From the NCBI GenBank assembly GCA_016712465.1, contig JADJQZ010000001.1, positions 310,001-374,000 of the forward strand: 64,000 bases of DNA, in the 5' to 3' direction. Source of the stretch: Candidatus Obscuribacter sp. (GTDB lineage: Bacteria > Cyanobacteriota > Vampirovibrionia > Obscuribacterales > Obscuribacteraceae). The position numbers were made by a program, and so were the translations under genes. Position 1 is the first letter of the stretch. Every line of letters begins with the position of its first letter. Shown here piece after piece: positions 1-8,334 of this stretch. The notes beneath the pieces are model-generated. The model did not search any database and was not told the origin of the DNA. It worked only from the letters and a program-made list of their open reading frames with translations.

Positions 1-70
1 AAACCAGCGAAAAGAGGAAGATTTATTCTTATTCCGAATGAGCACTTTCAAATAGAGAGGAGACATAAAC

Positions 71-100
71 ATGTCTATCCGTTATGAATGCAAATGTTGA
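71..100 (+). other. nine-codon upstream ORF (possible leader peptide)
   Basis: The best ribosome binding site in this region (GAGAGGAG, about 56-63) lies 7 bases before an ATG at 71. That frame reads MSIRYECKC and stops at 98-100. It overlaps the start of the isochorismatase-like gene (ATG at 84) in another frame. It may be a leader peptide that couples translation, or a frameshift may have separated the real start from the downstream frame. The sequence cannot decide between these. Confidence 0.3.
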
Positions 101-776
101 GCCGGAAGTTTCGGCAATATCGGCAGAGCAGTCTACTGCGCTGCCGGAATCAGAGTTTTTGGAGGCGCCCCCGACCGCCACCGAGAGTAAGCCGACCTTC
201 AGTGCCGAGCTATTGGAGCCGGCGGAAGCTGATAACGGTCGTGGCACTCTGGTGGTAGTAGATATGCAAGCGCCCTTTGTCAGTGCCTGCAAAGATCCGC
301 TCCTGGTTGCCTCTGTGGTAGAGCAGGTGGAGCTGGCAGTATCTCGCGGCTGGGCCGTTGTTCTGGTGGAAGTGAAGCCCTGGGCTTATGGTGCCACCCT
401 GGCGCCGATTCTAGACCTGTTGAAAGACAAGTACGAGCATTACAGTGCCTGCCAGAAGGAAGGTGATGATGGCTCGGCGCCGGTGCTTGAGACTTGTGAA
501 AGACTTCACTTCAGTGAACAATTCTTTCGCGTTACAGGGGTTTTAATTGGGGCTTGTGTTCTCTCCACTGCTCGTGGTCTGGTGCACAGGCGGCAGGACT
601 GTCTGGTGCGGGTTATGAAGGAAGCCTGCGGTACCAGCCTGGAAGACACGGCCCTGGCCTGGGTCAACTTCCCTCAAGGGGAGCGGCTTGTGGTGAGCAG
701 CAAAGCCATTGATGGTGCTGGAAACACTGATATTGCCGCACCTGACTCCCCGGCTGAGTCTTTGATGGAAACCTAG
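84..776 (+). CDS. isochorismatase-like cysteine hydrolase
   Basis: A 230-residue protein whose residues 1-50 are a low-complexity acidic extension. The core from about residue 54 has the isochorismatase-fold signatures: D60 in VVVDMQ, a strand-loop at 148-165 with C158 in GACVLSTARGL, and K125 as a plausible third member of the Asp-Lys-Cys triad. The family includes isochorismatases, nicotinamidases and other amidohydrolases; the substrate cannot be read from sequence. It lies upstream of terB on the same strand, but a 536-base gap argues against a tight operon. The start at 84 has a poorly spaced ribosome site and overlaps a short upstream frame, so the true start is uncertain. Confidence 0.7.
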   Translation: MNANVEPEVSAISAEQSTALPESEFLEAPPTATESKPTFSAELLEPAEADNGRGTLVVVDMQAPFVSACKDPLLVASVVEQVELAVSRGWAVVLVEVKPWAYGATLAPILDLLKDKYEHYSACQKEGDDGSAPVLETCERLHFSEQFFRVTGVLIGACVLSTARGLVHRRQDCLVRVMKEACGTSLEDTALAWVNFPQGERLVVSSKAIDGAGNTDIAAPDSPAESLMET

Positions 777-1312
777 AGCGGAAGCGGAAATTTCTTTGCA
801 AGGGAGCGCTCTTTGCCTGACTTTGCCTATATGCGGGCATGTAACGAAACCGCAAGGATGTAAAGTGATGGAATTCACATGTTCTTGCAGTCTGTTGGTC
901 TGGAACCCGGCTGGAAGCCTTGGTTCCAGTGGCTAATGCACAGCCCTGAAGGCTTTTAATCATCTCAATGTGAGAAGTTCGGATATTTGTGGGGCAGTCT
1001 AGCGAACCCTCGCGAGGATGCCCCTTGTAAACATGCTGTTTGCAGCCTGTACCTGGAAATGCCGCTGGGATAGGGTGAGGTGTCTTCTTCCTTCCCCAAA
1101 TTCAACCGAGTTCCAATCTCCTTTACCACCTGATCAAGCTGCTATCGCACATGCACCCTCTCTCCCTTGAATTCAATGGGGATTTGAAGGAAGCAGGACC
1201 TTTCTTAGATGACCGGCGTGTGCCTGGGGCAGCAGTTCGATACGGCATTCTTGCCTATCAACCTAAACCATCCAAATCAATCCAAACCAGGTCAATGACC
1301 TCAGGAGAACTA
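777..1312. other. intergenic, no gene seen
   Basis: No convincing coding frame. Just past the upstream stop an imperfect inverted repeat (AGAGCG at 775-780, CGCTCT at 807-812) could be a weak terminator. The terB ribosome site (AGGAG, 1303-1307) lies at the right edge. Confidence 0.5.
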
Positions 1313-1768
1313 ATGAACCTCTGGAACAAAATCCGTGACGCCGCCACTTCCGCTTCCGCCGACCTGAAGGGTCGCGTTTCGCGGTTCAACAACAGCAAGT
1401 TCAAAGATGCCGTCATGGCTATCTGCGCCCTCATGGCCAGCGCCGACGGCACCATCAAGCCGGAGGAGAAGCGCAAGACCATTGCCTGCATCGGCAGCCT
1501 CGATGCCCTGCAGTCCTTCGACGCCAAGGAACTGAAGACCCTGTTCGAGGCCCACTGCGATGCCATCGCCGACGACGTGGACATCGGTCGCATCAACGCT
1601 CTGCGCGCCGTGGCCAAGATCGCCGGCAAGGGTGAGGAAACCAGCTCCGCTCTCGAAGTGGCACTGGTGATCGCCAATTCCGACGGCGAGTTCGCCCCCG
1701 AGGAGAAGGACATGTTCAAGCAGATCTGTCGCACCCTCAAGGTGAATGCCGCCGACTACGGCGTCTGA
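1313..1768 (+). CDS. terB: TerB-family tellurite resistance protein
   Basis: A 151-residue helical cytoplasmic protein of the usual TerB length. Two pseudo-symmetric halves each carry an acidic loop typical of TerB: ASADGTIKPEE (about 42-52) and ANSDGEFAPEE (about 121-131), which in this family form a metal-binding surface. TerB is known to associate with TerC at the membrane and to act in Ter stress and metal-sensing complexes. The start at 1313 is chosen because AGGAG stands 5-6 bases upstream; a longer frame from 1151 has no such site and no TerB-like content. An IS110-family element and about 1 kb of noncoding DNA now separate it from terC. Confidence 0.88.
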   Translation: MNLWNKIRDAATSASADLKGRVSRFNNSKFKDAVMAICALMASADGTIKPEEKRKTIACIGSLDALQSFDAKELKTLFEAHCDAIADDVDIGRINALRAVAKIAGKGEETSSALEVALVIANSDGEFAPEEKDMFKQICRTLKVNAADYGV

Positions 1769-1839
1769 TTGACGCAGACGTTCTCTACGTCTGTTCTTCT
1801 CGGGGCTAACTCCGATTTGAATAGGACGGTCATTTAACA

Positions 1840-1868
1840 GTGATGCCGGGCTTCCGGCTCGGCATCAC
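1840..1868. terminator. hairpin after terB
   Basis: GTGATGCCG (1840-1848) pairs perfectly with CGGCATCAC (1860-1868) around an 11-base loop. There is no immediate T-run, so it may be a transcript-end stabiliser or a weak terminator of terB. A smaller hairpin (CAGACG/CGTCTG) lies nearer the stop, at about 1774-1791. Confidence 0.45.
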
Positions 1869-1965
1869 GCTTGAGTCAGTCGGACAATCACTGTTCGTTT
1901 TTTTTCCATGGGGACGGTTGGAACTGTCAATACCCCTGAAAGCCGCATGATTTCATCTCCTTTTG

Positions 1966-2988
1966 CTACTTTTTGTACTTTTTGGCAGCACAAAGTGAGG
2001 GTCCAATGTGATGTGGACTCACTTGGTGCCGAAGAAAGCACCGGTGGCCTCGTCGCCGACCGATTTGAGAGTAACAAGCTCTCAGGTTAGAGCTGCCGCG
2101 AATAGCTGACCAGGCGGACTGAACGAGCATCCAGCGCATCAATTTGGAGCCGCATTTAGTGATACGGCCGTTGCGCCTGGTGTCTCCACTGGAGTAGACC
2201 CTGGGAGCTAGCCCTAGAAAGGCGGCAACTTGATTGGCTTTCCGAAAGCGAGAGATATCGCCGACTTCAGCGATGAAAGCGATGGACGTGAGTACATCAA
2301 AGCCTGGGATGGTTTTGAGCAAGGCACATCGGGATTTGACCGAGCAACATACTTGACCTTAGCATCTTGTTCGGCGATTTTGAGTTCGAGGAAGTCGATG
2401 ACTTCCAGGTCGTCATCAACCTTTTGGCGCCGAGGCTCACTCAATTTTACCTCTTTCAGCTGTTGTCGACCTTTAAGGGAAAATGGTGCGTAGATGCACT
2501 TGTTCTCCTTGACCAGATTGGCATGGACACGGAGTTTGTGCTTGACGGAAGTGCGAACGAGCTGGGCTCGGTGGCGAACAAGTTCGCGAAGGAGGCGCTC
2601 AGTGGCAGACGGCTGGTAGCATGTAGGCAAGAACTGCTTGGGCCAGAAGTTCCATGAGTATCTTGCTGTCGATTTTGTCAGTCTTGCAGCGGGTGACGGC
2701 GATGAGCTTGATGGAACGGGAGTCGCCCATATGGACGGTGTGCCCGAGCTCCTCCAGAAGCTCTACAAGCCATTCGTAGCCCCGGCAGCTCTCGATGACG
2801 CATTCAAGACCAACGAAGCCCTGGAAGTACTCGCGAATGATTCGCTCTTCGTTGATGAGGGTAACTTGCTGAATGAGACCACCATGGGTATCGCCAATTG
2901 CGACTACTGAGGTACGTTTGTGAAAATCGATGCCGGCGAATTTGGCATTAGCGAGATCTTTGCTTAACTCCTGGGTATGTTTTTTCAT
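1966..2988 (-). pseudogene. IS110-family DEDD transposase, two frameshifts
   Basis: Reading from 2988, the first part has the RuvC-like DEDD domain: FAGIDFHKRT with the first Asp, an IES Glu, and KTDKIDSK with the last two Asp. The frame shifts near 2610-2625 into a middle part (LLRELVRHRAQLVRT). It shifts again near 2310-2325 into the C-terminal Tnp20-like part, with LLKTIPGFDVLTSI and the serine region SSGDTRRNGRITKCGSKL. The three pieces are collinear and together give a roughly full-length transposase. Either the copy is dead or the assembly carries two indels. MKKHTQELS at 2988 is taken as the start because RuvC-fold similarity begins just after it. Confidence 0.8.
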
Positions 2989-3221
2989 GGTGAAAAACCT
3001 CCGTCCGGGTAGAGTGCGTTGGGGTACAGCCCCCTTGTGTTTATTGCTACCTGCCCGGCCGGAAAGCATTGAGCACGCCCACCCCCATGCGGCACTGCCG
3101 GAATACGGCGAAGCAGGGGTCCCGCAGTCAAGCCATCCAAGCGAAGCGAGGCTTGACGGAGGGCTGCGAGCAGTAGGCTCTTTTGCCTGGCAGGGAGTTG
3201 GGCGTGCGCCCCGGTTCGCTG
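2989..3221 (-). ncRNA. candidate IS110 bridge RNA region
   Basis: This is the noncoding left end upstream of the IS110-type transposase. IS110-group elements are known to encode a bridge RNA here that pairs with target and donor DNA. The segment can fold. GCACGCCCA (3073-3081) is complementary to TGGGCGTGC (3199-3207), enclosing a hairpin with arms GTCAAGCC (3127-3134) and GGCTTGAC (3150-3157). Location and fold fit, but the exact ends and guide loops were not established. Confidence 0.4.
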
Positions 3222-3237
3222 AACCGTCCCCATACCA

Positions 3238-3261
3238 TTTTTTTTTTTTTTTTTTTTTTTT
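3238..3261. repeat. 24-base poly-T tract
   Basis: An uninterrupted run of 24 T starts 4 bases outside the right inverted repeat of the IS110-like element; an 8-T run flanks the left end in the same orientation. Such a run is unusual in a bacterial chromosome. It could be an expanded target or insertion-site tract, or an assembly artefact. Confidence 0.9.
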
Positions 3262-4226
3262 GCCATACTAAGCGATATAGTGGAATTGAGGCGCCCCGGC
3301 CATCAAAGTGACGGTTTGCTCCGCACAGGAAACTAAACCGATAACGGTTAAGGTAGGCACGATTCCAGTGTATGTGTCGTATATCTTTTATTGCGAAGCG
3401 TAAAGCGGCTTTGTGCGGCCGGGCTAGTCAAGTGGGTCAAGGTTCGCCATCTTTACTTGGTTCTACATAATGTTCGTGTTCGGGCTCTCCGGGAGTTGTC
3501 CCCGCTGGTGGTGCCAAATCAGCATTCGGGATGAGATGGTTTTGGGGGCTTGAGGATAGCTGAAACGGACTTAGGAAAACATAGCTGAAATGCTCACGCA
3601 ATTGGCGATAGGCGTGCTTGGCAACTTCGCGGCGTTGAGCTATCCGGGGTGGCGAAAAGCTGTCATAAATTGGTATTCACTTTGATGGTAATGTGTGAAG
3701 AAATCATAAATATATACTTTTGGATACCGGGGCAAGACTGTCTATTCATCTCGTTTTTGAGAGATGTACTGGGGTTTGTGTTGCAATGTTTATGGATGCG
3801 CCGTTCACATAACTTAATTGCTTAAATAGCTCCGAAAGTCCTATGTACATAGGTACATCTGTCTCTTCATTGCAACCAAGCAAAACCACCCCGAGTCCAA
3901 ACGACCCATTCTTCGACCAATCCTTCCGAGGGCAGCCTGCCTTCAGGTGGAACCCGGTGCAAAGTACATGCATCGGCTGGTGCTGAATGTGGTTGCGCTA
4001 GCTTGGGTTGATGGTGCGTTTGCTGATTCAGCTGGCGTCACCGTCACTGGCGAACTTGCTTGCCCGGCTATGAGAGCAGTTGTATCGAACCGTCGCGACT
4101 GAGGCGAAGTTCGATTGCGTCTGAGCAGGATGCTGCCCTGCACGTCCTGTAACTGGCTCTGATTAGAGCGTAACCAACCTCAACCCACCGCCCCGCAGCT
4201 CCGTGGCGGTTGCAAAGGAACTTTTC
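3262..4226. other. long intergenic region upstream of terC
   Basis: About 965 bases with no convincing gene. It holds a 17-base motif CTAAACCGATAACGGTT (3333-3349), found again before the MocR-type gene at 34792-34808, and a perfect 14-base palindrome CCTATGTACATAGG (3840-3853) that could be an operator. A 75-codon minus-strand frame (3746-3973) has no ribosome site or recognisable domain and was not called. The terC promoter presumably lies here, but no clear -35/-10 pair was found. Confidence 0.5.
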
Positions 4227-5066
4227 ATGGATTTTCTCACCTCGATCTTGTCGCATGTGCCCACCGGCGCCGAACTCATCGCCGAAGCCCCGATCATCCT
4301 GACGCTTATCCTCATCGAGGGTCTGCTTTCCGTCGACAACGCCCTGGTGCTGGCCACCATGGTCCGCCACCTGCCCGAGAAGCAGCAGAAGTTCGCCCTC
4401 AAGGCCGGTCTGCTTGGCGCCTACCTCTTCCGAGGTGTGGCCCTGGTCTTCGTCGGCTTCCTCATCGCCAACCCGTGGATCAAGCTGGTGGGCGGCGCCT
4501 ACCTCATCTACCTGATGTGTTCGCACCTGGGTGTGGCCGAGGAAGGTGAAGAAGGGCAAGAGTCGGTCAAGTCCGCAGCCAAGGGCGGTCTCATCGCCAC
4601 CATCATCTCCGTCGAACTGATGGACCTGGCCTTCTCGGTGGACAACGTCATTGCCGCCGTGGCCCTCTCGCCCAAGATGTGGGTGGTGGTCCTCGGTGTC
4701 TTCATCGGCATCCTCGCCCTGCGGTTCGTGGCCGGTTTCTTCATCAGCGTCGTGAACAAGTTCCCGGTGCTGGAGAAGGTGGCTTATGTGCTGGTCGGCT
4801 TCATCGGCGTCATCCTCTTCGCCGAGTACTTCTTCGACTTTCACCTGAGCAAGATGGAGAAGTTCGCGACCATCATGGGCATCGTCGGCTTCGGCATGGC
4901 CTATGAGAAGATCGGCTTCCTCCAGACCGTGTTCGGCGGCGTCTTCACCTGGATGGGCCAGGTCATGGGCAATGTGGCCGAGCTGGTGGATTCCCTCATG
5001 GTCCCCATCACCTACCCGGCCAAGAAGATCGGTCACGCGGTGGCCGGCTGCTTCAAGAAGAGCTGA
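4227..5066 (+). CDS. terC: TerC-family integral membrane protein
   Basis: A 279-residue polytopic membrane protein with about seven to nine hydrophobic segments. It has the two signature repeats of the TerC/Alx family, EGLLSVDNALVLATM (31-45) and ELMDLAFSVDNVIAAVAL (130-147), each placing Glu/Asp-Asn in a membrane helix where the family is thought to bind metal ions. TerC is proposed to anchor the Ter complex and to take part in manganese or other metal efflux. The ATG at 4227 is preferred over a GTG at 4203 because AAGGAA lies 6-7 bases before it. It heads the terC-terD run, and a structured 222-base spacer follows. Confidence 0.92.
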   Translation: MDFLTSILSHVPTGAELIAEAPIILTLILIEGLLSVDNALVLATMVRHLPEKQQKFALKAGLLGAYLFRGVALVFVGFLIANPWIKLVGGAYLIYLMCSHLGVAEEGEEGQESVKSAAKGGLIATIISVELMDLAFSVDNVIAAVALSPKMWVVVLGVFIGILALRFVAGFFISVVNKFPVLEKVAYVLVGFIGVILFAEYFFDFHLSKMEKFATIMGIVGFGMAYEKIGFLQTVFGGVFTWMGQVMGNVAELVDSLMVPITYPAKKIGHAVAGCFKKS

Positions 5067-5085
5067 TTTCCCCATCGGCGTTCAG

Positions 5086-5138
5086 CCCGGCTCGGTGCCA
5101 GAAAGGCGTTTGAGCCGGGATTCCGACGGTATCGTCGG
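5086..5138 (+). other. two consecutive hairpins between terC and terD
   Basis: CCCGGCTC (5086-5093) pairs with GAGCCGGG (5112-5119), and CCGACG (5123-5128) pairs with CGTCGG (5133-5138) across a GTAT tetraloop. There is no T-run, so they more likely set mRNA processing or stability between cistrons than end transcription. Confidence 0.45.
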
Positions 5139-5288
5139 GTCTGACTTCAACGTCCTGAGGAAGGACAACACCTCCTGTTCAGGAGCTGACGAGACTCTTG
5201 CTCCGTCGGCTCCGCAAAAGACATGCGTCTGCAACCGCTCACAAAAGCCGCAGACGCTTCTAGAAATCGCAACGAAAGGTAAAAACTA

Positions 5289-5873
5289 ATGGCCATCCAA
5301 CTCCGCAAGGGGCAGAACATCAACCTGACCAAGGAAGCTCCCAGCCTGAACAAGGTGCTGGTGGGCCTCGGCTGGGACGCGCGCAGCACCGACGGCAAGG
5401 ACTTCGACCTGGACGCCTCCTGCTTCCTGGTCACCGCCGAGGGCAAGTGCCGTGACGACCGCGACGTGGTCTTCTACCAGCCGGCCAACCTGAAGCACTT
5501 CGAAGGCGCCGTCTCGCACACCGGCGACAACAAGACCGGCGCCGGCGACGGCGACGACGAGTCCATCAAGGTGCAACTCGACAAGGTGAACGCGGCCATC
5601 GCGCGCCTGGTCTTCGTGGTCTCCATCTACGAGGCGCCGGAGCGCAAGCAGACCTTCGGCATGGTCAACAACGCCTTCATCCGCCTGGTCAACGAAGAGA
5701 CCGGTGAGGAAGTCTGCCGCGCCGACCTGTCCGAGGACTTCTCGGTGGAAACCTCGGTCTGCTTCGCCGAACTCTATCGCCACAACGGCGAGTGGAAGTT
5801 CAAGATCGTGGCCCAGGGGCACCAGGCCGGCCTCGAGAAGTACGTCACCGACTTCGGTCTGACCCTGGCCTGA
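5289..5873 (+). CDS. terD: TerD-family calcium-binding stress protein
   Basis: A 194-residue TerD-domain protein of normal length. It starts with the conserved MAIQLRKGQNINL strand and has GLGWDAR (27-33), DFDLDAS (38-44) and a TGDNKTGAGDGDDE loop (78-91). These acidic segments form the family's two calcium sites. It ends with the typical AELYRHNGEWKFK segment. TerD proteins are soluble and thought to assemble into metal-dependent scaffolds with TerB, TerC and VWA partners. It is the first of three paralogues here (also 6897 and 7659). Paralogue assignment (TerD, TerE or TerZ) is not possible without a tree. GAAAGG lies just upstream of the ATG. Confidence 0.92.
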   Translation: MAIQLRKGQNINLTKEAPSLNKVLVGLGWDARSTDGKDFDLDASCFLVTAEGKCRDDRDVVFYQPANLKHFEGAVSHTGDNKTGAGDGDDESIKVQLDKVNAAIARLVFVVSIYEAPERKQTFGMVNNAFIRLVNEETGEEVCRADLSEDFSVETSVCFAELYRHNGEWKFKIVAQGHQAGLEKYVTDFGLTLA

Positions 5874-6019
5874 GCGCCCTCCGGTGTGACCTGACACTTC
5901 GCACAGAGCACCTCAGTTCCTTTTAGTGCTGAAGGCGCGCGCCGCTCTCTACGAGCTCCTGGGGCGCGTCGCAGCACGGTCCACAAACGTCAGCAAACTT
6001 TCCCCTAAGGAGAATTCAC

Positions 6020-6715
6020 ATGGCTCTCAGCCTCAAAAAGCGCGATCTTTCCAAGTACGACCTCGAGGTCTTCGTCGACATCTCCGGCTCCATGAAGGAG
6101 CGCGACACGGCCTCCGGCAAGACGCGCCTCGATGACTGCCGCGAGAAGGTGAGCATGCTCGTGGAAGAGTGCGAGAAGATCGACACCGACGGTGTCACCT
6201 TCGGCTTCTTCAACGACCAGGTGACCACCTACGAGAACACCGTCTTCGCCAAGGTCGGCCCGCTCTTCGCCAAGTGCCAGCCCACCAACGGCACCGCCAC
6301 CGCCAAGGTGCTCGAGGAGCGCATCGGCGACTACTTCGACAAGCGCTTCGGCAAGCCCAAGTCGGGCTTCTTCGGCAAGGCCGTGCCGGCCGACCCCAAG
6401 ACCAAGCCGCGCATCATCGTCATCTTCACCGACGGCGAGCCGAACCTGCCCGATGCCCGCTCGGGCCGTCAGGCCGTGCGCGATGCCATCGTCAACGCCA
6501 CCAAGCGCCTCACGAAGGAAGGCCTCGGCCGCGACGCCTTGGGCATCTGCTTCATCCAGACCGGCCGCGATCGCGACGCCAAGAACTTCCTGGTGGAACT
6601 GGATGACGACCTGGAGAAGGCCGGCGCCACCCTGGACATCGTCAACTGCCTGACGGTGGACCACTGCGATGGTCTGTCCACCAAGCAGATCCTGGAACTG
6701 GCCCTGGACGACTAA
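6020..6715 (+). CDS. TerY-like von Willebrand factor A domain protein
   Basis: A 231-residue protein that is almost entirely a VWA domain. The metal-ion-dependent adhesion site is intact: DISGS at 20-24, a TNGTAT segment at 89-94 for the threonine ligand, and FTDGE at 136-140. TerY-type VWA proteins are known partners of TerD and of phosphatase/kinase modules in Ter systems. Here it sits between two terD paralogues, and no TerY-P phosphatase or kinase gene is visible in the window. It is cytoplasmic, with no signal peptide. AAGGAGAA at about 6006-6013 fixes the start. The N-terminus MALSLKKRDLSKYD echoes the start of the TerD proteins. Confidence 0.88.
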   Translation: MALSLKKRDLSKYDLEVFVDISGSMKERDTASGKTRLDDCREKVSMLVEECEKIDTDGVTFGFFNDQVTTYENTVFAKVGPLFAKCQPTNGTATAKVLEERIGDYFDKRFGKPKSGFFGKAVPADPKTKPRIIVIFTDGEPNLPDARSGRQAVRDAIVNATKRLTKEGLGRDALGICFIQTGRDRDAKNFLVELDDDLEKAGATLDIVNCLTVDHCDGLSTKQILELALDD

Positions 6716-6896
6716 GGGCGTTCCTATCGCCGCCGCCGCCGCTGCCCTCGGCCTGACCGGCGGGAGCGGCGGCTCATACTCTTTGCGGTCGGCCCGGTTT
6801 CGGCGCCGACCGGCTTTCTTCCTCAGTTCTGGCGGTAGCTGCTGCATGGGGCAGCAGCACCGCAAACTCAATCGCAACGAAACAGGAGAAATCACC

Positions 6897-7478
6897 ATGG
6901 CCATCAGCCTCAAGAAGGGTGCCAACGTCAACCTCGCCAAGGAAGCCCCGGGCGTCACCAAGTTCAAGATCGGTCTGGGCTGGGACGCTCGTGCCACCGC
7001 CGGCGAAGACTTCGACCTCGACGCCTCGGCCTTCGGCCTGAACGCCGCCACCGCCAAGGTCAACAACGAGAAGGACTTCATCTTCTACGGCAACAAGGTG
7101 CACGCCTCCGGCGCCATCACCTCCACCGGCGACAACAAGACGGGTCAGGGCGCCGGCGACGACGAGTCGGTCATCGTCGACACCTCGAAGATGCCCGCCA
7201 ACATCCAGAAGATCGCCTTCACCTGCACCATCCACGATGCGGCGGCGCGCCGTCAGTCCTTCGGCATGGTCAACAACGCCTACATCCGCGTGGTGGACGA
7301 GGGCACCGGCACCGAGGTGGCGCGCTACGACCTCTCCGAGGACTACTCGGTGGAGACGGCGCTGATCTTCGGCGAGCTGTACCTGCACAACGGCGAATGG
7401 AAGTTCAAGGCCATCGGCCAGGGCTTCGCCGACGGCCTGGCCGGCCTGTGCAAGAACTTCGGCGTGGAAGTGGAGTAA
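6897..7478 (+). CDS. TerD-family calcium-binding stress protein (second copy)
   Basis: A 193-residue TerD-domain protein with GLGWDAR near residue 28, DFDLDAS near 40 and a TGDNKTGQGAGDDES calcium loop near 80. The C-terminal segment GELYLHNGEWKFK matches the paralogue at 5289. It starts at ATG 6897, directly after AGGAGAA; an in-frame extension back to 6669 overlaps the VWA gene and has no TerD content. It differs from its neighbour mainly in the middle loop, which suggests the three copies form a mixed assembly rather than being redundant. It is TerD/TerE-like by eye. Confidence 0.92.
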   Translation: MAISLKKGANVNLAKEAPGVTKFKIGLGWDARATAGEDFDLDASAFGLNAATAKVNNEKDFIFYGNKVHASGAITSTGDNKTGQGAGDDESVIVDTSKMPANIQKIAFTCTIHDAAARRQSFGMVNNAYIRVVDEGTGTEVARYDLSEDYSVETALIFGELYLHNGEWKFKAIGQGFADGLAGLCKNFGVEVE

Positions 7479-7548
7479 GGCGGTCGGTCGCTTGCTCTTT
7501 ATTCAGGGTCGACCCTCGGGCCGTCCCTGAAGCTGTCATTGACCGCCT
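7478..7548 (+). other. nested inverted repeats between terD copies
   Basis: An outer stem AGGCGGTC (7478-7485) with GACCGCCT (7541-7548) encloses an inner stem TTCAGGG (7502-7508) with CCCTGAA (7525-7531). The structure begins at the stop codon of the second terD copy and lies about 110 bases before the third. It may modulate read-through or mRNA stability. Confidence 0.5.
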
Positions 7549-7658
7549 GAATAGTTAGATTCAAGCCGGTCACTAAGGGAAGGAGGGTTGTCCCTCCTTC
7601 CCGTCGAAGTTCCCAAACTCCGGGGCAAAGCCCCATCCACTGAAAAGGTATCAAACAA

Positions 7659-8210
7659 ATGGCAATCACTCTCCAGAAGGGTCAGAAGATCTCCCTCGCC
7701 AAGGAAGCCGGCGGCGCTGTCTCCAAGGTCACCATGGGCCTGGGCTGGGACACCGGTCGCACCCAGATCGACCTGGACGCTTCCTGCGGTCTCTTCGCCG
7801 AGGACAAGAGCCTCATCGAGGCCATCTCGTTCCGGCAGCTCAAGAGCGCCAACGGCTCCATCGTGCACACCGGCGACAATCTGACAGGCGCCGGCGACGG
7901 CGACGACGAGCAGATCAAGGTGGACCTGGACAAGGTCGACGGCAAGGTCAAGCACATCGTCTTCACGGTCAACAGCTTCCGCGGCCAGAAGTTCACGGTG
8001 GTGGAGAACGCCTTCGTGCGCATCGTCAATCAGGCCGACAACAAGGAGCTGTGCCGCTTCAACCTGTCGGAGAAGTTCCCCACCACCGGCCTGGTCATGG
8101 CGCGCCTCTACCGTCACGGCGGCGAATGGAAGTTCGCGGCCATGGGCGAAGGCGTCGACGGCCAGACCATCAAGGACATGGTGGGCAAGATCCAGGCGCT
8201 GCTGGGCTGA
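7659..8210 (+). CDS. TerD-family stress protein (third, divergent copy)
   Basis: A 183-residue TerD-domain protein that is shorter and more divergent than the other two. It keeps MAITLQKGQKISL, GLGWDTG, a DLDAS-type acidic strand and the TGDNLTGAGDGDDE loop near residues 71-84. The segment before the first acidic strand is shortened, removing residues that contribute to the first calcium site in the paralogues, and a RQLKSANGS insertion stands where the others read a long acidic loop. It may be TerZ/TerX-like, but this needs a tree. It lies on the same strand and in the same operon direction as the other ter genes. Confidence 0.88.
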   Translation: MAITLQKGQKISLAKEAGGAVSKVTMGLGWDTGRTQIDLDASCGLFAEDKSLIEAISFRQLKSANGSIVHTGDNLTGAGDGDDEQIKVDLDKVDGKVKHIVFTVNSFRGQKFTVVENAFVRIVNQADNKELCRFNLSEKFPTTGLVMARLYRHGGEWKFAAMGEGVDGQTIKDMVGKIQALLG

Positions 8211-8226
8211 TCACCTGACGGTGATG

Positions 8227-8255
8227 GGAAGCGTTGCCTTGTAGGCGGCGCTTCC
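8227..8255 (+). terminator. hairpin after third terD copy
   Basis: GGAAGCG (8227-8233) pairs with CGCTTCC (8249-8255), followed by a short TTACC. With only two T it is probably leaky, so it would lower rather than stop transcription into the coiled-coil genes. Confidence 0.4.
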
Positions 8256-8334
8256 TTACCCCAAGTGGCGTCAGCAGATTTTCAACAATCGGCAACTGGT
8301 TCTCTTCCCGGGAGCCGACGCCAGGAGGTTATTT

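Larger units (their letters stand above)
1908..3233 (-). mobile_element. IS110-family insertion sequence, degenerate
   Basis: The element is bounded by a perfect 12-base inverted repeat: ATGGGGACGGTT at 1908-1919 and its complement at 3222-3233. T-tracts flank both sides (8 T at 1898-1905, 24 T at 3238-3261). Inside is an IS110-type DEDD transposase on the minus strand, split across three frames. About 245 noncoding bases lie upstream of the transposase and only about 50 downstream, as in the IS110 group whose bridge RNA sits in the upstream end. The boundaries are inferred from the repeat alone; the repeat also resembles REP-type sequences. It lies between terB and terC. Confidence 0.65.

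Noticed and set aside
3746..3973. 75-codon minus-strand frame in the terC upstream region
   Set aside because: No ribosome site, no recognisable domain, no conserved composition.
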